Shown: piece by piece, positions 49,195-58,010 of the stretch | Layout: the number at the start of each line of letters is the position of its first letter | How positions within the stretch are numbered: position 1 is the first letter of the stretch | Source of the DNA: Bacteroidia bacterium | GTDB taxonomy: Bacteria; Bacteroidota; Bacteroidia; B-17B0; Aurantibacillaceae | Length of the DNA stretch: 64,000 nt | Assembly (NCBI GenBank): GCA_025455485.1 | Contig: JALOMJ010000002.1 | Location: forward strand, 1 to 64,000 | Reading direction: 5' to 3' | The notes under the pieces: model-generated | What the model was told of the DNA's origin: nothing | Database searches by the model: none | The model's input: the letters and a program-made list of their open reading frames with translations, nothing else | Translations under genes and position numbers: made by a program

Positions 49195-50253
49195 CTAAGC
49201 CTTTAGTGATTTTATTTTATCGATGTTGATGATGGTGATGTTGCTGCCGCGTACTTCCACCAACTTTTCTTCTTTAAAGTCACTTAATGTTCGAATGAGC
49301 GATTCTGTTGCTGTACCTACAATATTAGCAAGGTCTTCTCTCGATATGGAGATGCTGAAGTTTTGATCACTTTCACGGCTATACCTGTCGTATAGCAATA
49401 CCAGTGCCTCGGCCACACGTTTTCTTACCGTACTGTAGGCCAGATTAACCAATTGTTTTTCTTTTTCAAGGATGTTATCAGAAAGCAATTTAACGAACGC
49501 CTTCATTACCTCCATGTTGTTATAAATAAGTGCAAAAAAGTCTTCTTTTGGTATGAGGATGACCTCACAATCCTCCATGGCTTCTGCCGAATCGGTATAA
49601 TTTTTATTTTCTAATAAGGCCGTGTATCCTAAAAAATCACCTTCTTTGTACAGCGTGGTGATAAATTCCTTGCCGTATTCGTGAGCCCGAAAGGTTTTGA
49701 TTTTACCTTTTGAAAGAAAATAGAGGTAGTGCGCTTGATTGCCTTCTGCAAAAATAAGTTCTTTCTTTTTGTACTGTTTTACTCTTCGTTGCGACGAAAG
49801 ATTTTTAAGTTCATCCAGTTTTTTTACATCGTCAAGAAATTTGTTTAAACCCTCAGCATTTTTAGAGAATTCTTTACGCAACATGGCATTTTTTTTCATT
49901 CGGCTTTCAACGGCATTCAACAATTCAATGTCACTGAAAGGTTTGGTGATGTAGTCATCAGCCCCCATTTCCATACCTTTCCTCATATCGGTTCTTTCGC
50001 TTTTTGCTGTAAGAAATATAAATGGAATTCCTGCAGTTAATGGAGATTTGTTTAGGAGGTGAATTACGCCGTACCCGTCTAATACAGGCATCATGATGTC
50101 GCAGATGATGAGGTCGGGTGTGTTTTGTTGTGCCATTTCCACACCTGTTTTTCCATTTTCAGCCTGCAGCACTTTATAGTTTGCCAATTCAAGAATTTCT
50201 GCTGTATTTTCCCTTACGTCGCGGTTGTCTTCTATAATCAGTATTGTTTTCAT
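49195..50253 (-). CDS. Response regulator fused to a Crp/Fnr-type DNA-binding module
   Basis: 352 residues. The receiver domain (1-120) has the phospho-acceptor Asp52 (IICDIMMP) and the Lys in ITKPF. It is followed by a cyclic-nucleotide-like sensor domain (about 160-265) and a Crp winged helix whose recognition helix reads GTATESLIRTLSDF. The Glu and Arg of this helix match the residues that read TGA in Crp and Fnr. This is an uncommon architecture: a Crp-type output controlled by phosphorylation. The start overlaps the kinase stop by 4 bases. It is my best candidate for binding the TGA-N6-TCA palindromes. Confidence 0.93.
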   Translation of the reverse strand: MKTILIIEDNRDVRENTAEILELANYKVLQAENGKTGVEMAQQNTPDLIICDIMMPVLDGYGVIHLLNKSPLTAGIPFIFLTAKSERTDMRKGMEMGADDYITKPFSDIELLNAVESRMKKNAMLRKEFSKNAEGLNKFLDDVKKLDELKNLSSQRRVKQYKKKELIFAEGNQAHYLYFLSKGKIKTFRAHEYGKEFITTLYKEGDFLGYTALLENKNYTDSAEAMEDCEVILIPKEDFFALIYNNMEVMKAFVKLLSDNILEKEKQLVNLAYSTVRKRVAEALVLLYDRYSRESDQNFSISISREDLANIVGTATESLIRTLSDFKEEKLVEVRGSNITIINIDKIKSLKA

Positions 50254-51470
50254 CTTGCGTTTTGTATTGGAATTGTAATTTCAAAGATAGTGCCTTTATT
50301 CAACTCACTCTTAAATTGAATGTTGCCGTTCATGGCTTCAAGGTATTTGCTTACGATGTTTAATCCCAAACCTGTGCCTTGAATGTTGGTTACGTTTTTG
50401 GCTCTGAAAAATCGTTCAAACAAGTGTTCGTGCTCTTCTTCGGGAATGCCCATACCCTGATCGGCGATAGAAATAAAGGTTTGGTTGTTATTGATTTCCG
50501 TTCGGATAGTAATAATTTTACCTTCATCAGAAAACTTTATTGCGTTTGAAATGAGGTTAATAAAAATGTTTTTAATCATCTGCGGATCAAGTTCCAGATT
50601 TACTTCGCCTTCGTGTTTGTAATCCAATTGCTGTCCGGGTTTTAAGATTCCGTGCATTTCAATTAAGGTTTCATTCATGAGCTCTTTCAGCGAAAACAGG
50701 CTGTATTTGGCTGAAATCCGACCGTCTTCGAGCCGTTCAGCAGAAAGAAAATCATTCAGTATAAGGGTCATGTTGGTAACTGCCGACTTAATCCGTTGAA
50801 CGTGTTTTTGCCGTTTCTCATCGTCTTCGGTTTGTGTGTATTTTGCTATTAAAGAAATGGAAGAAAGGATAGTGCTGAGCGGTGTTCTGAATTCATGAGA
50901 GGCCATGGTCACAAACCGGGATTTGAGATCGTGCAGTTCCTTTTCGCGCTTGAGGGCGTGTTTGAGGTCTTCTTTCGAACTTTCAAGCTGTATGAGGGCT
51001 TCCTGCAATACACTTGTTCTTTCCTTTACTTTTAAGTCCAAATCGAAGTTCATCTTTATAATTTTTTCTTCGTTTTGTACCCTTTCAGTAATATCAATAA
51101 TAAAGGCTATAACAAAGGTTTTGTCTTCATTCTTGTAATAGCTTAAACTAATTTCGACAGGAAATTCACTTTTGTCTTTTCTTAGGGCCCTCAGTTTAAA
51201 ATCTTTGCCCATGGCCCTTGCGTGTGGCGATTTCAAGTAATGCTTCCGGTGCGATTCGTGTTTTTTGGTTAAACTCGCGGGTATCAGAGCTTCAATTGGC
51301 AAACCATCCAATTCGCCGGAAGTATAACCAAACATCCGGTTGGCGCTCGGATTCACCTTTATCATCAAACCCTCATTATCCACAATAATGATACCTTCTG
51401 TGGCGTGCTCAAACAAGGCAGTAATGCTTTCCATTCGGGTACCGGATAAAATTGAGCCTAATGTATGCAT
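50250..51470 (-). CDS. PAS-domain sensor histidine kinase
   Basis: 406 residues, no membrane helices. PAS domain (about 13-130; PSANRMFGYTSGELDGLPIEALIP), a coiled coil (130-180), HisKA with His192 in MASHEFRTPLS, and HATPase with NLISNAIKFSDEG, DQGMGIP and GTGLGLNIV. Cytoplasmic, so it senses an internal signal. The PAS resembles FixL in sequence, but the haem-binding His of FixL aligns with Arg here, so haem is not supported. Cognate of the overlapping response regulator-Crp gene. Confidence 0.92.
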   Translation of the reverse strand: MHTLGSILSGTRMESITALFEHATEGIIIVDNEGLMIKVNPSANRMFGYTSGELDGLPIEALIPASLTKKHESHRKHYLKSPHARAMGKDFKLRALRKDKSEFPVEISLSYYKNEDKTFVIAFIIDITERVQNEEKIIKMNFDLDLKVKERTSVLQEALIQLESSKEDLKHALKREKELHDLKSRFVTMASHEFRTPLSTILSSISLIAKYTQTEDDEKRQKHVQRIKSAVTNMTLILNDFLSAERLEDGRISAKYSLFSLKELMNETLIEMHGILKPGQQLDYKHEGEVNLELDPQMIKNIFINLISNAIKFSDEGKIITIRTEINNNQTFISIADQGMGIPEEEHEHLFERFFRAKNVTNIQGTGLGLNIVSKYLEAMNGNIQFKSELNKGTIFEITIPIQNAR

Positions 51471-51570
51471 AATTTTTCGCCCTGAAAAAGAGAAATTAGA
51501 CTTTGCCTAGGTTATACCATCTCAAACAAGCCGGTGGTGGCGAATAGAATAGCTTAAAACGTATTGAGCA

Positions 51571-52974
51571 TTAGCTCAGAAGAAAACTTTCCCCTTTTTC
51601 AGGGATAATAACTTCGCGATATCCATGCTGGATTAAGAGTGATCTGTAACCGAGTTTAGATTCAGCTTCCCCATGCACAAGGAATATTTTTTTGATTTTT
51701 TCTTTGTTCTGGCAAGAAAGAAATCTTAATAAATCGGAGGAGTCGGCGTGCGCGCTGAGGGATTGTATGGCCTCCACCTCAGCTTTCACTTCAAAAACCT
51801 CTCCGAAAATGTGCACTTGTTTATGGCCGGCAAGAAGGTCGGCACCCAAAGTGCCGGGTGAACAATACCCCGCAATTAAAACGGTGTTGTTGGGATTACC
51901 AATGGTGTTGCTGAGGTGGTGTTTTATTCGGCCTGCATCTCCCATCCCTGAGGCAGAAATAATCATACAAGGTTCCTGAATTTCGTTTAAAAATTTAGAA
52001 TCTTCCACGTCCTCAATGTATTTTAAATCTTCAAAATCAAATGGGTCAGGGTCTTGGTGCAACGATGCCTTAAGTGTTTCATTAAAACATTCGGGATGTT
52101 TTCGCATCACCTGTGTAGCTTTAAATGAAAGCGGGCTGTCAACAAACACCTTCATCTTGGGAAGCAAATTTTTATTTTTTAGAACGTTGAGCAGGTACAC
52201 AATTTCCTGAGTGCGACCCAAACTGAAGGCAGGCACAATTAATTTACCTTTTTTCTCAATACAGGTTTTGATAATAAGGTTGAGTAATTTTAGTTCGGAG
52301 TTCTCGGGGTTCTCATGTATGCTGTTACCGTAGGTAGATTCGCAAACAATGTAATCCGCCTGGGGAAATGGTTCGGGGGCATTTAGGATGAGATCGTTGT
52401 AACGCCCCACATCGCCGCTAAAACATAATTTTAGTATTTTGTTTTCTTCGTTTGAAGTGATGTTAATGGCCGCACTGCCAATAATGTGGCCCACATCGGT
52501 GAAATGAAAAGAGAGTTCATCGCACAAATGAAATTCGTGATGATAAGGAATGGGTCGAAACCGCTTTAAACACTCCTCGGCATCTTTTGAAGTATACAGT
52601 GGTTTCAGTGGGTCAAAGCCCTTTTTTAAACGGCGTTTATTTATGTAACGAATATCGCTTTCGTGAATATGGGCACTATCGAGTAGTAATATTTCACAGG
52701 CATCGTAGGTTGCCGGGGTACAATAGATTTTTCCCATGAAACCGTTTTTAACCAGAAAAGGCAGATTTCCAGAATGGTCGATGTGTGCGTGAGACAACAC
52801 CACTGCTTCAATATGTGAAGGATTTACACCCAAATGCCGGTTGAGGGAATCGGTTTCTTTTCCTAAACCCTGATACAAACCGCAATCCAGCAAGAATTGT
52901 TTTCCTTTTTCCGTAAGCAGGAGGTGTTTGCTGCCGGTAACCGTTTCTGTAGCACCAATAAATTTAATTTTCAT
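51571..52974 (-). CDS. Beta-CASP metallo-beta-lactamase RNase (CPSF-like)
   Basis: 467 residues. Metallo-beta-lactamase motif SHAHIDHSGNLP, then the beta-CASP insert and CESTYGN, PAFSLGRTQE and LSAHADSSDL. Such enzymes are zinc-dependent RNases and occur often beside universal stress proteins in low-oxygen regulons. Nineteen bases separate it from the TerB-like gene upstream, so they may be one unit. Confidence 0.92.
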   Translation of the reverse strand: MKIKFIGATETVTGSKHLLLTEKGKQFLLDCGLYQGLGKETDSLNRHLGVNPSHIEAVVLSHAHIDHSGNLPFLVKNGFMGKIYCTPATYDACEILLLDSAHIHESDIRYINKRRLKKGFDPLKPLYTSKDAEECLKRFRPIPYHHEFHLCDELSFHFTDVGHIIGSAAINITSNEENKILKLCFSGDVGRYNDLILNAPEPFPQADYIVCESTYGNSIHENPENSELKLLNLIIKTCIEKKGKLIVPAFSLGRTQEIVYLLNVLKNKNLLPKMKVFVDSPLSFKATQVMRKHPECFNETLKASLHQDPDPFDFEDLKYIEDVEDSKFLNEIQEPCMIISASGMGDAGRIKHHLSNTIGNPNNTVLIAGYCSPGTLGADLLAGHKQVHIFGEVFEVKAEVEAIQSLSAHADSSDLLRFLSCQNKEKIKKIFLVHGEAESKLGYRSLLIQHGYREVIIPEKGESFLLS

Positions 52975-52992
52975 GGAGAGGCGCCGGTACTG

Positions 52993-53394
52993 TCAGGATT
53001 TTTTGTAGAAGATGGGGTCGCCTTTCAGGGGCCCTATGTCTTTTACAAATCTTTGATAAAGCTCATTTTCTTCTATAGTTACGGGCGGAAACGCTTCGGT
53101 AATGCTTTTCATAATCTTCAGGGCACATTCTTTTAGTTCCGGACTCAGATAGTGGCTGTTTACCTGAAGCTCATGAATTGCCCAGGTGTAAACTGTTTCT
53201 ACATCACGTTTGTCTTTTTCAAGTATTTTGAAAATAATATCCGACACATCGTAATTGTAGTTGTTTTGTTTGAAACCGGCTGTTATAATCTGTTCGAATT
53301 TTTTACGTTCTTCCGGATTTACTTTGCCATCAACTTTTGCAAAGGCGTAGGCCAATTCACCCAAGGCATAATGAAGGTTTTCGATTGGTGTCAT
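52993..53394 (-). CDS. TerB-like protein
   Basis: 133 residues, all-helical. YALGELAYAFAKVDGKVNPEERKKFEQII is the TerB-type repeat with the Asp-Gly-x-Val-x-x-x-Glu pattern. Function unknown; tellurite resistance is not implied by a single domain. Probably co-transcribed with the RNase. Confidence 0.75.
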   Translation of the reverse strand: MTPIENLHYALGELAYAFAKVDGKVNPEERKKFEQIITAGFKQNNYNYDVSDIIFKILEKDKRDVETVYTWAIHELQVNSHYLSPELKECALKIMKSITEAFPPVTIEENELYQRFVKDIGPLKGDPIFYKKS

Positions 53395-53490
53395 AGATGA
53401 AACGTTTTGTGATTACAGAATTAAGCACCCACCCAAAATATAGGTAATGGCTTATCCGAAGTCCAATTTACGTATTTTGTTATTAAGATG

Positions 53491-53514
53491 CAAGGCCAAA
53501 AGAGGCCTTGTTTT
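53491..53514. terminator. Hairpin downstream of the small conserved gene
   Basis: Stem CAAGGCC / GGCCTTG with a six-base loop; the T-run is on the plus-strand side only, so terminator function for the minus-strand gene ending at 53524 is uncertain. Confidence 0.45.
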
Positions 53515-53523
53515 CATTGGCAG

Positions 53524-53889
53524 TCAACCCTCACTAAGCTCTCTGCCTTGTTCGTTTTGCTTTTCCAGTGTCCAGCCATCGGTAACACTGGTTTCCAGCC
53601 ATACATTGCCTGATTTTCGAAACACCTGTATTGAAAGACCATACACATCCATAAACCTTTGTTCAAGTTCATCTACTGTAAGTTCCGGACTGATGGTGAT
53701 ACTGCCTTTATTATGAACTGTTCGGCATTCGCCTAATGTTTTGCTGCTCGATTTCATTAGTTTTTTTGAAGACATGCCTCCACTACCGTGAGGTTTGGAG
53801 AAAAATTCAATTTTCAAATAAGGAAAAGCCGCATTAAACTCCTCCTGAATGGCGTGTATTTTTCGATGGTCGTTAATACTGATTTTCAT
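53524..53889 (-). CDS. Small conserved-looking protein of unknown function
   Basis: 121 residues from ATG 53889 (MKISINDHRKIHAIQEEFN); the track start at 53916 adds nine doubtful residues. Looks like a compact alpha/beta domain with a Ser/Lys-rich loop (GSGGMSSKKLMKSSSK) in the middle and VWLETSVTDGWTLEKQNEQG at the end. Five bases to the usp gene upstream if the longer start is used, so probably the second gene of a usp operon. I recognise no family. Confidence 0.65.
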   Translation of the reverse strand: MKISINDHRKIHAIQEEFNAAFPYLKIEFFSKPHGSGGMSSKKLMKSSSKTLGECRTVHNKGSITISPELTVDELEQRFMDVYGLSIQVFRKSGNVWLETSVTDGWTLEKQNEQGRELSEG

Positions 53890-53921
53890 TGGTTCTGCCT
53901 TTAGATTGTGTAACATGGTGT

Positions 53922-54758
53922 TTATTCGTGTATGGTTAATATGGGTGTTTGGATATGGTAAATGATTGTTTGCATGTTATTCTTCCTGAATATGGATTCA
54001 AAGAAGCCATGGTGCCTTGCTAAAGCTACGCTTAAATCAATGTTGTGTTTTTGAGCAAAGGTGTTCAAACCTACTGTAATGTTTGGCGCCGTGATTTCGT
54101 AAAAGTTGTGTTGTATTCCTTCCAGAAAATGGTCTAAGGCTACTCCTTCTACAGCGGCTTCAAAGCCCGGAATATTTTTTTCCTCTTTGTTCACATGCAG
54201 AATAAAAATTTCAGCATTAAAAAGACGCGCCATGGTTTTTAAAGGCTCAAGCAAATTCAGGGATTTTATTGCCTTGTTATCGCTGGCAAATAGTATGCGC
54301 TGTATGGGTTTGAATTTTATCTGATGATGAATAATCATTACGGGACAGGCGCACTCGCTGACCATTTCAGAGGCATTGCTGCCAATTACCTTCTCACTGA
54401 AAAATCCACTGCCCTGTAAACCCATCACAACAAGGTCGGCCTTTAGTTTTTCAGCCTGATTTTTTATGGTTTCTCCGGCAAATCCATGCAAACACATTAA
54501 TTCAACAGATTGCAATTCAGGATGATTTTTTCTGATACGGGCTTCAGTATCCTTGAGTTGTTGTAGGCCCTCTTTCTCCAATTCATTCAGCGTAAACATT
54601 AAGGTAGGCACTTCAGACGCAACCAGAGGAACATGGTAGGCAGTTAAAAGAATTAACCTCGCCTTACTCTTCACGGCCATTGCTGCAGCGTAATCTATCG
54701 CATTTTCAGCGCTTTCTGAAAAGTCGGTAGCGGCAAGTATGGTTGAAAATGAAGACAT
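53922..54758 (-). CDS. Universal stress protein (tandem UspA domains)
   Basis: 278 residues. First domain TILAATDFSESAENAIDYAAAMA to VVMGLQGSGFFSEKVIGSNASEM, with an intact ATP-binding motif; second domain (from about 153, RILFASDNKAIKSLN) is degenerate. Upstream lie two TGA-N6-TCA palindromes exactly 22 bases apart, the strongest regulatory signal of any usp gene here. Confidence 0.9.
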   Translation of the reverse strand: MSSFSTILAATDFSESAENAIDYAAAMAVKSKARLILLTAYHVPLVASEVPTLMFTLNELEKEGLQQLKDTEARIRKNHPELQSVELMCLHGFAGETIKNQAEKLKADLVVMGLQGSGFFSEKVIGSNASEMVSECACPVMIIHHQIKFKPIQRILFASDNKAIKSLNLLEPLKTMARLFNAEIFILHVNKEEKNIPGFEAAVEGVALDHFLEGIQHNFYEITAPNITVGLNTFAQKHNIDLSVALARHHGFFESIFRKNNMQTIIYHIQTPILTIHE

Positions 54759-54836
54759 CTTTTTACGGGCAGCATTGCTCTCTGAGTTTGAGGGTAATGA
54801 TTTGGACGAAATTAGTGAGAAGAGATAAGAAGAAAA

Positions 54837-54850
54837 CTGACTGATGTCAG
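54837..54850. promoter_or_regulatory. Crp/Fnr-type palindrome 1 upstream of usp (54758)
   Basis: CTGACtgatGTCAG, a perfect 5-bp inverted repeat around N4; centre 54843.5. Confidence 0.72.
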
Positions 54851-54858
54851 CTTTGGTG

Positions 54859-54872
54859 ATGATTTAAATCAA
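54859..54872. promoter_or_regulatory. Crp/Fnr-type palindrome 2 upstream of usp (54758)
   Basis: ATGATttaaATCAA, FNR-like; its centre (54865.5) is 22 bases from the previous one, the same spacing as the pair before ccoS. Confidence 0.68.
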
Positions 54873-54898
54873 AAGGCACAGAAATTTCCGTGCCTTTT
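54871..54898 (-). terminator. Terminator of the M13 peptidase gene
   Basis: Nine-bp stem AAAAGGCAC / GTGCCTTTT with an inner GAAA/TTTC extension; read on the minus strand it ends in TTTTGATTT. It abuts the second usp palindrome. Confidence 0.75.
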
Positions 54899-54922
54899 AA
54901 TAAAAATTAATCAAATGGCCTT

Positions 54923-56956
54923 TTACCAGATTTTTGCTCTCTTTTCCGGAGCAATGTACATTTTGTGGCTTTCCTTCACGTTAAAGGCAGCATAAAATGG
55001 ATCAAAATTAGAAGCCGGTCCGTTAACCCTGAACATTTCCGGACTGTGAGGGTCGGTCGTAATCCGGCTTCGCAAACTTTCGTCCCTGCTTTTCATCCGC
55101 CATACCTGAGCATACCCCAGAAAAAACCGCTGATCAGGGGTAAAGCCATCAATTTTTATAGTATCCTGACCCTGTTTGGTCATTTTAAAGGCGTCGTAAG
55201 CAATGGCCAAGCCACCAATATCAGCAATGTTTTCGCCCAGAGTAAGATCCCCTTTTACATGTAGGCCATCCAGAATTGTGTAGCTGTTGTATAGGTCGAC
55301 TAGGCCTGTGGTTTTTTCCTTGAATTTTTCACCGTCTTCCTTTGTCCACCAATTTACCATGTTACCTTTTTCATCGTATTGGCTACCCTGATCGTCAAAG
55401 CCGTGTGTCATTTCATGACCAATAACCATGCCTATTGCTCCGTAATTTATAGCATCATCCGCATTCGCATCAAAAAAGGGAAATTGCAATATACCTGCAG
55501 GAAAAACAATTTCATTATAACTAGGATTATAGTAGGCGTTCACAGTAGGAGGACTCATGCCCCATTCTGATTTATCAACCGGTTTGCCAACCTTATCAAT
55601 CATTTCTTTGTAATCGTGAGCACGCACTGACATGGCATTTTCAAAAAAATTGTTTCGGTCTATCGCTACATCGTCGTAACTTTTCCATTTCTCAGGGTAC
55701 CCAATCTTTTTTGTGAATGTGTTCAGCTTGGTAATAGCTTTGGTTTTGGTTTCAGTACTCATCCAAGCCAAAGCACTAATCCGTTTTTCAAAGGCTACCT
55801 GTAGGTTCTTCACCAGTTCATCCATGCGTTTTTTTGCTGTATCGTTAAAATACTTTTTCACATACAACTGCCCCAGAAGTTCACCCAATCCTCTGTCAAC
55901 ACGACCCACCATTTTTTTCCAGCGTTTGCTGTCGCTTTTCTGACCACTGAAAATCCGGTCAAATTCAAAGTTGGCATCCCTGAAAGCTTTTGAAAGAAGG
56001 TTAGCATTACTGCTGATGTAGTCGTATTTGAGTTTGGTTTTCCAAACATCAATCGGTTTCGATACCAGCAACTTGCTGAGACCTTCGTAGTAAGCGGGTT
56101 GAGCAACATTAATACTATCTGTTTTTACTTTCATGATATCAAAAACAAGTTTCCAGTCAATACCCGGACTCAATTTTTGCAATTGGGCCATGCTCATTTT
56201 ATTATAATTCGTCTGAGGGTTTCTCAACTCCACCGGACTTCTGTGATGTTTAGCAATTTCGGTTTCGAGTGCCAGAACCTGTTGGGCATATCTTTTGGCC
56301 GCTTCTTCGTTTTCGCCTGAAAGTGTAAACATGGTGATGGCATTTTGCACCAAAGCGTTTCGTGCTGCTTCAGTAGCACTGTCTTTACGCGTATAATAGT
56401 CTTTTTCAGGCAGGCTTAAACCGTTTTGATAAAGTACAGCAATGTTTTGATTGCTGTTTTTATCATCGGCGCCGACGTAAAAGCCAATTTCATATGCTTC
56501 GCCACGGGCATACAATTCGGCAATGAGTTTTACGAGCTCGTTGTGGTTTTTAACAGCATTAATCTGCTCTAAAACCGGCTTTAAAGGCTCAGCGCCAATT
56601 TTTTCAATGGTGAGGGTATCCATTCCACTAGCATAATAATCGCCCACCTTTTGTTCAAGACTGCCTTTTTCTACTTTGGCAGAAGCGCTTTCCTCCAGTA
56701 TTCCCCTTAGTTTACTTAGGTTTTCTTCATATAGCGTGTAAAAGCTTCCCCAGGCACTTTGGTCATCGGGTATTTTAGCACCCTTCAGCCAGGTACCGTT
56801 CACATATTCATAAAAGTTATCGCCCGGGCTAATGCTTGTATCCATGCCGCTGACATCAAAATAGGATTTTTGAACGCCGGTTTCCTTGGAAGTGTTTTTA
56901 CATGATTGGCCAATAATCAGGACTGAAGCTAAAATAAGAATGAGTTTGTTTTTCAT
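54923..56956 (-). CDS. pepO: M13 family (neprilysin/PepO-like) zinc metallopeptidase, lipoprotein
   Basis: 677 residues. Lipoprotein signal (MKNKLILILASVLIIGQSC), then the peptidase M13 N and C domains. The zinc motif is VIGHEMTHGFDD (HExxH), the third ligand Glu lies in GENIADIGGL, and NAYYNPSYNEIVFPAGIL is the substrate-binding NAxY segment. Degrades peptides in the periplasm. It has a TAACTTTG -7 box on the minus strand at 56978-56985. Not obviously linked to the respiratory theme. Confidence 0.96.
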   Translation of the reverse strand: MKNKLILILASVLIIGQSCKNTSKETGVQKSYFDVSGMDTSISPGDNFYEYVNGTWLKGAKIPDDQSAWGSFYTLYEENLSKLRGILEESASAKVEKGSLEQKVGDYYASGMDTLTIEKIGAEPLKPVLEQINAVKNHNELVKLIAELYARGEAYEIGFYVGADDKNSNQNIAVLYQNGLSLPEKDYYTRKDSATEAARNALVQNAITMFTLSGENEEAAKRYAQQVLALETEIAKHHRSPVELRNPQTNYNKMSMAQLQKLSPGIDWKLVFDIMKVKTDSINVAQPAYYEGLSKLLVSKPIDVWKTKLKYDYISSNANLLSKAFRDANFEFDRIFSGQKSDSKRWKKMVGRVDRGLGELLGQLYVKKYFNDTAKKRMDELVKNLQVAFEKRISALAWMSTETKTKAITKLNTFTKKIGYPEKWKSYDDVAIDRNNFFENAMSVRAHDYKEMIDKVGKPVDKSEWGMSPPTVNAYYNPSYNEIVFPAGILQFPFFDANADDAINYGAIGMVIGHEMTHGFDDQGSQYDEKGNMVNWWTKEDGEKFKEKTTGLVDLYNSYTILDGLHVKGDLTLGENIADIGGLAIAYDAFKMTKQGQDTIKIDGFTPDQRFFLGYAQVWRMKSRDESLRSRITTDPHSPEMFRVNGPASNFDPFYAAFNVKESHKMYIAPEKRAKIW

Positions 56957-57082
56957 GTGTTGTATAGGTTTTATTTACAAAGTTAATCATTCAAAAAAGA
57001 GGCCTTGCTCTGGTAATGAACTTTTACATGAACGGTAATCTCAAGGCTTGTTCGTTTGAAAAAATGGATTTGTGAGTGTTGT

Positions 57083-57313
57083 TTATTTTCGCAGCCAGGT
57101 GTGGAACCGTTTTTGAATGAATGGAATGTATACCCAAACCATTAGTGGAACAAGCAATAAACTGACGGACAATGTGCGAAAAGGTGTTGGAAGAAATTGC
57201 AGATGCGGAAGTAAAAGTAAAGAAAATAAGGTAATCATTGGATAAATAAAACACCAAACCAATAGCGCAAATTTCCATTTTTTTGGATGTTGGGGTAGGG
57301 GAACAGAGGACAT
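57083..57313 (-). CDS. Small two-helix membrane protein
   Basis: 76 residues: HPKKWKFALLVWCFIYPMITLFSLLLLPHL, then RTLSVSLLLVPLMVWVYIPFIQKRFHTWLRK. Two transmembrane helices with conserved-looking Trp and Pro. Preferred over the overlapping frame ORF 57024-57278. The pattern resembles membrane tails fused to antibiotic-biosynthesis-monooxygenase domains, here free-standing. Thirteen bases downstream of the crp-like gene, so possibly co-transcribed. Confidence 0.65.
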   Translation of the reverse strand: MSSVPLPQHPKKWKFALLVWCFIYPMITLFSLLLLPHLQFLPTPFRTLSVSLLLVPLMVWVYIPFIQKRFHTWLRK

Positions 57314-57326
57314 AATTAAGTTTGTT

Positions 57327-57959
57327 TCAGAAGGTGCTTAAGAGCTTTATTTCGTTTCGATAAAGCAGTAGTTTTTTGTCGTTTTCCAATTGTTTTAATA
57401 GACGTGAGATGACCACTCTGCTTGTGCCCATTTCTTCGGCAATTTGGTTATGGGAAAGTAAAATGGAAGATTTACCGGTAACTTTTGATTTGTTTTTTAA
57501 ATACTTAATTAATCGTTCATCAAGCTTGTGAAAGGCAATGCTTTCAAGTGATTTGAGTAATTCATTGAAACGTTGGGTAAAACTGTTAAAGATGTAGCTT
57601 TTCCAGCTGGGGTATTTTACCAGCCATTCATCCAGTTTTTCATGGGGTATGGAAATCAGTTCCACGTTATCTTCGGCAATGGCTTTGATTTCACTTTTTC
57701 TTGCCTCCATGCAGCAGGTATAGGCCATGGCGCAACTCTCATTTGAACTTAGGTAGTACAATAACAATTCATTTCCATCTTCGTCTTTTCGCATAACACG
57801 TATGGTGCCGCTCACAATCAATGGCATAAATTTGATTTGTTTGTTGTAGTCAATAATCACGTCTCCTTCTTTGAAAGACATAAGCTTACACCCTTCGCTA
57901 ATTTCATCGATGAGTTTTAATTCAAGAAAATGTTTGAGTTTTTCTTTAAGTGCCGTCAT
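57327..57959 (-). CDS. Crp/Fnr-family transcriptional regulator (Cys-rich Bacteroidota type)
   Basis: 210 residues. Sensor domain with SNESCAMAYTCCMEARKSEI, the Cys-containing segment common in Bacteroidota members, and a C-terminal winged helix HNQIAEEMGTSRVVISRLLKQLE. The position equivalent to the Fnr Glu that contacts TGA is Val (codon GTG; a single base from GAG), so its DNA target may differ from TGA-N6-TCA. No cyclic-nucleotide-binding signature is evident. It lies between the sulfur operon and the M13 gene; a short inverted repeat GTATTTaaAAATAC (57984-57997) precedes it. Confidence 0.9.
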   Translation of the reverse strand: MTALKEKLKHFLELKLIDEISEGCKLMSFKEGDVIIDYNKQIKFMPLIVSGTIRVMRKDEDGNELLLYYLSSNESCAMAYTCCMEARKSEIKAIAEDNVELISIPHEKLDEWLVKYPSWKSYIFNSFTQRFNELLKSLESIAFHKLDERLIKYLKNKSKVTGKSSILLSHNQIAEEMGTSRVVISRLLKQLENDKKLLLYRNEIKLLSTF

Positions 57960-58010
57960 AGTTTTTTTTTGTGAAGGCTAAAGGTATTTAAAAATACTAA
58001 GCAGGAAACG

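Noticed and set aside
50250-51470. Kinase PAS domain as a FixL-type haem oxygen sensor
   Set aside because: The segment SPHARAMG contains a His near the FixL haem ligand, but a gapless alignment from HES... to ...EFP places the FixL His at Arg85, as in non-haem PAS domains.
57024-57278. Minus-strand ORF overlapping the small membrane protein
   Set aside because: Out of frame with 57083-57313, whose two-helix pattern and spacing to the crp-like gene are more convincing.
57984-57997. Inverted repeat GTATTTaaAAATAC before the crp-like gene as an operator
   Set aside because: AT-only short arms and no second copy elsewhere in the window; could be chance or part of a weak terminator.
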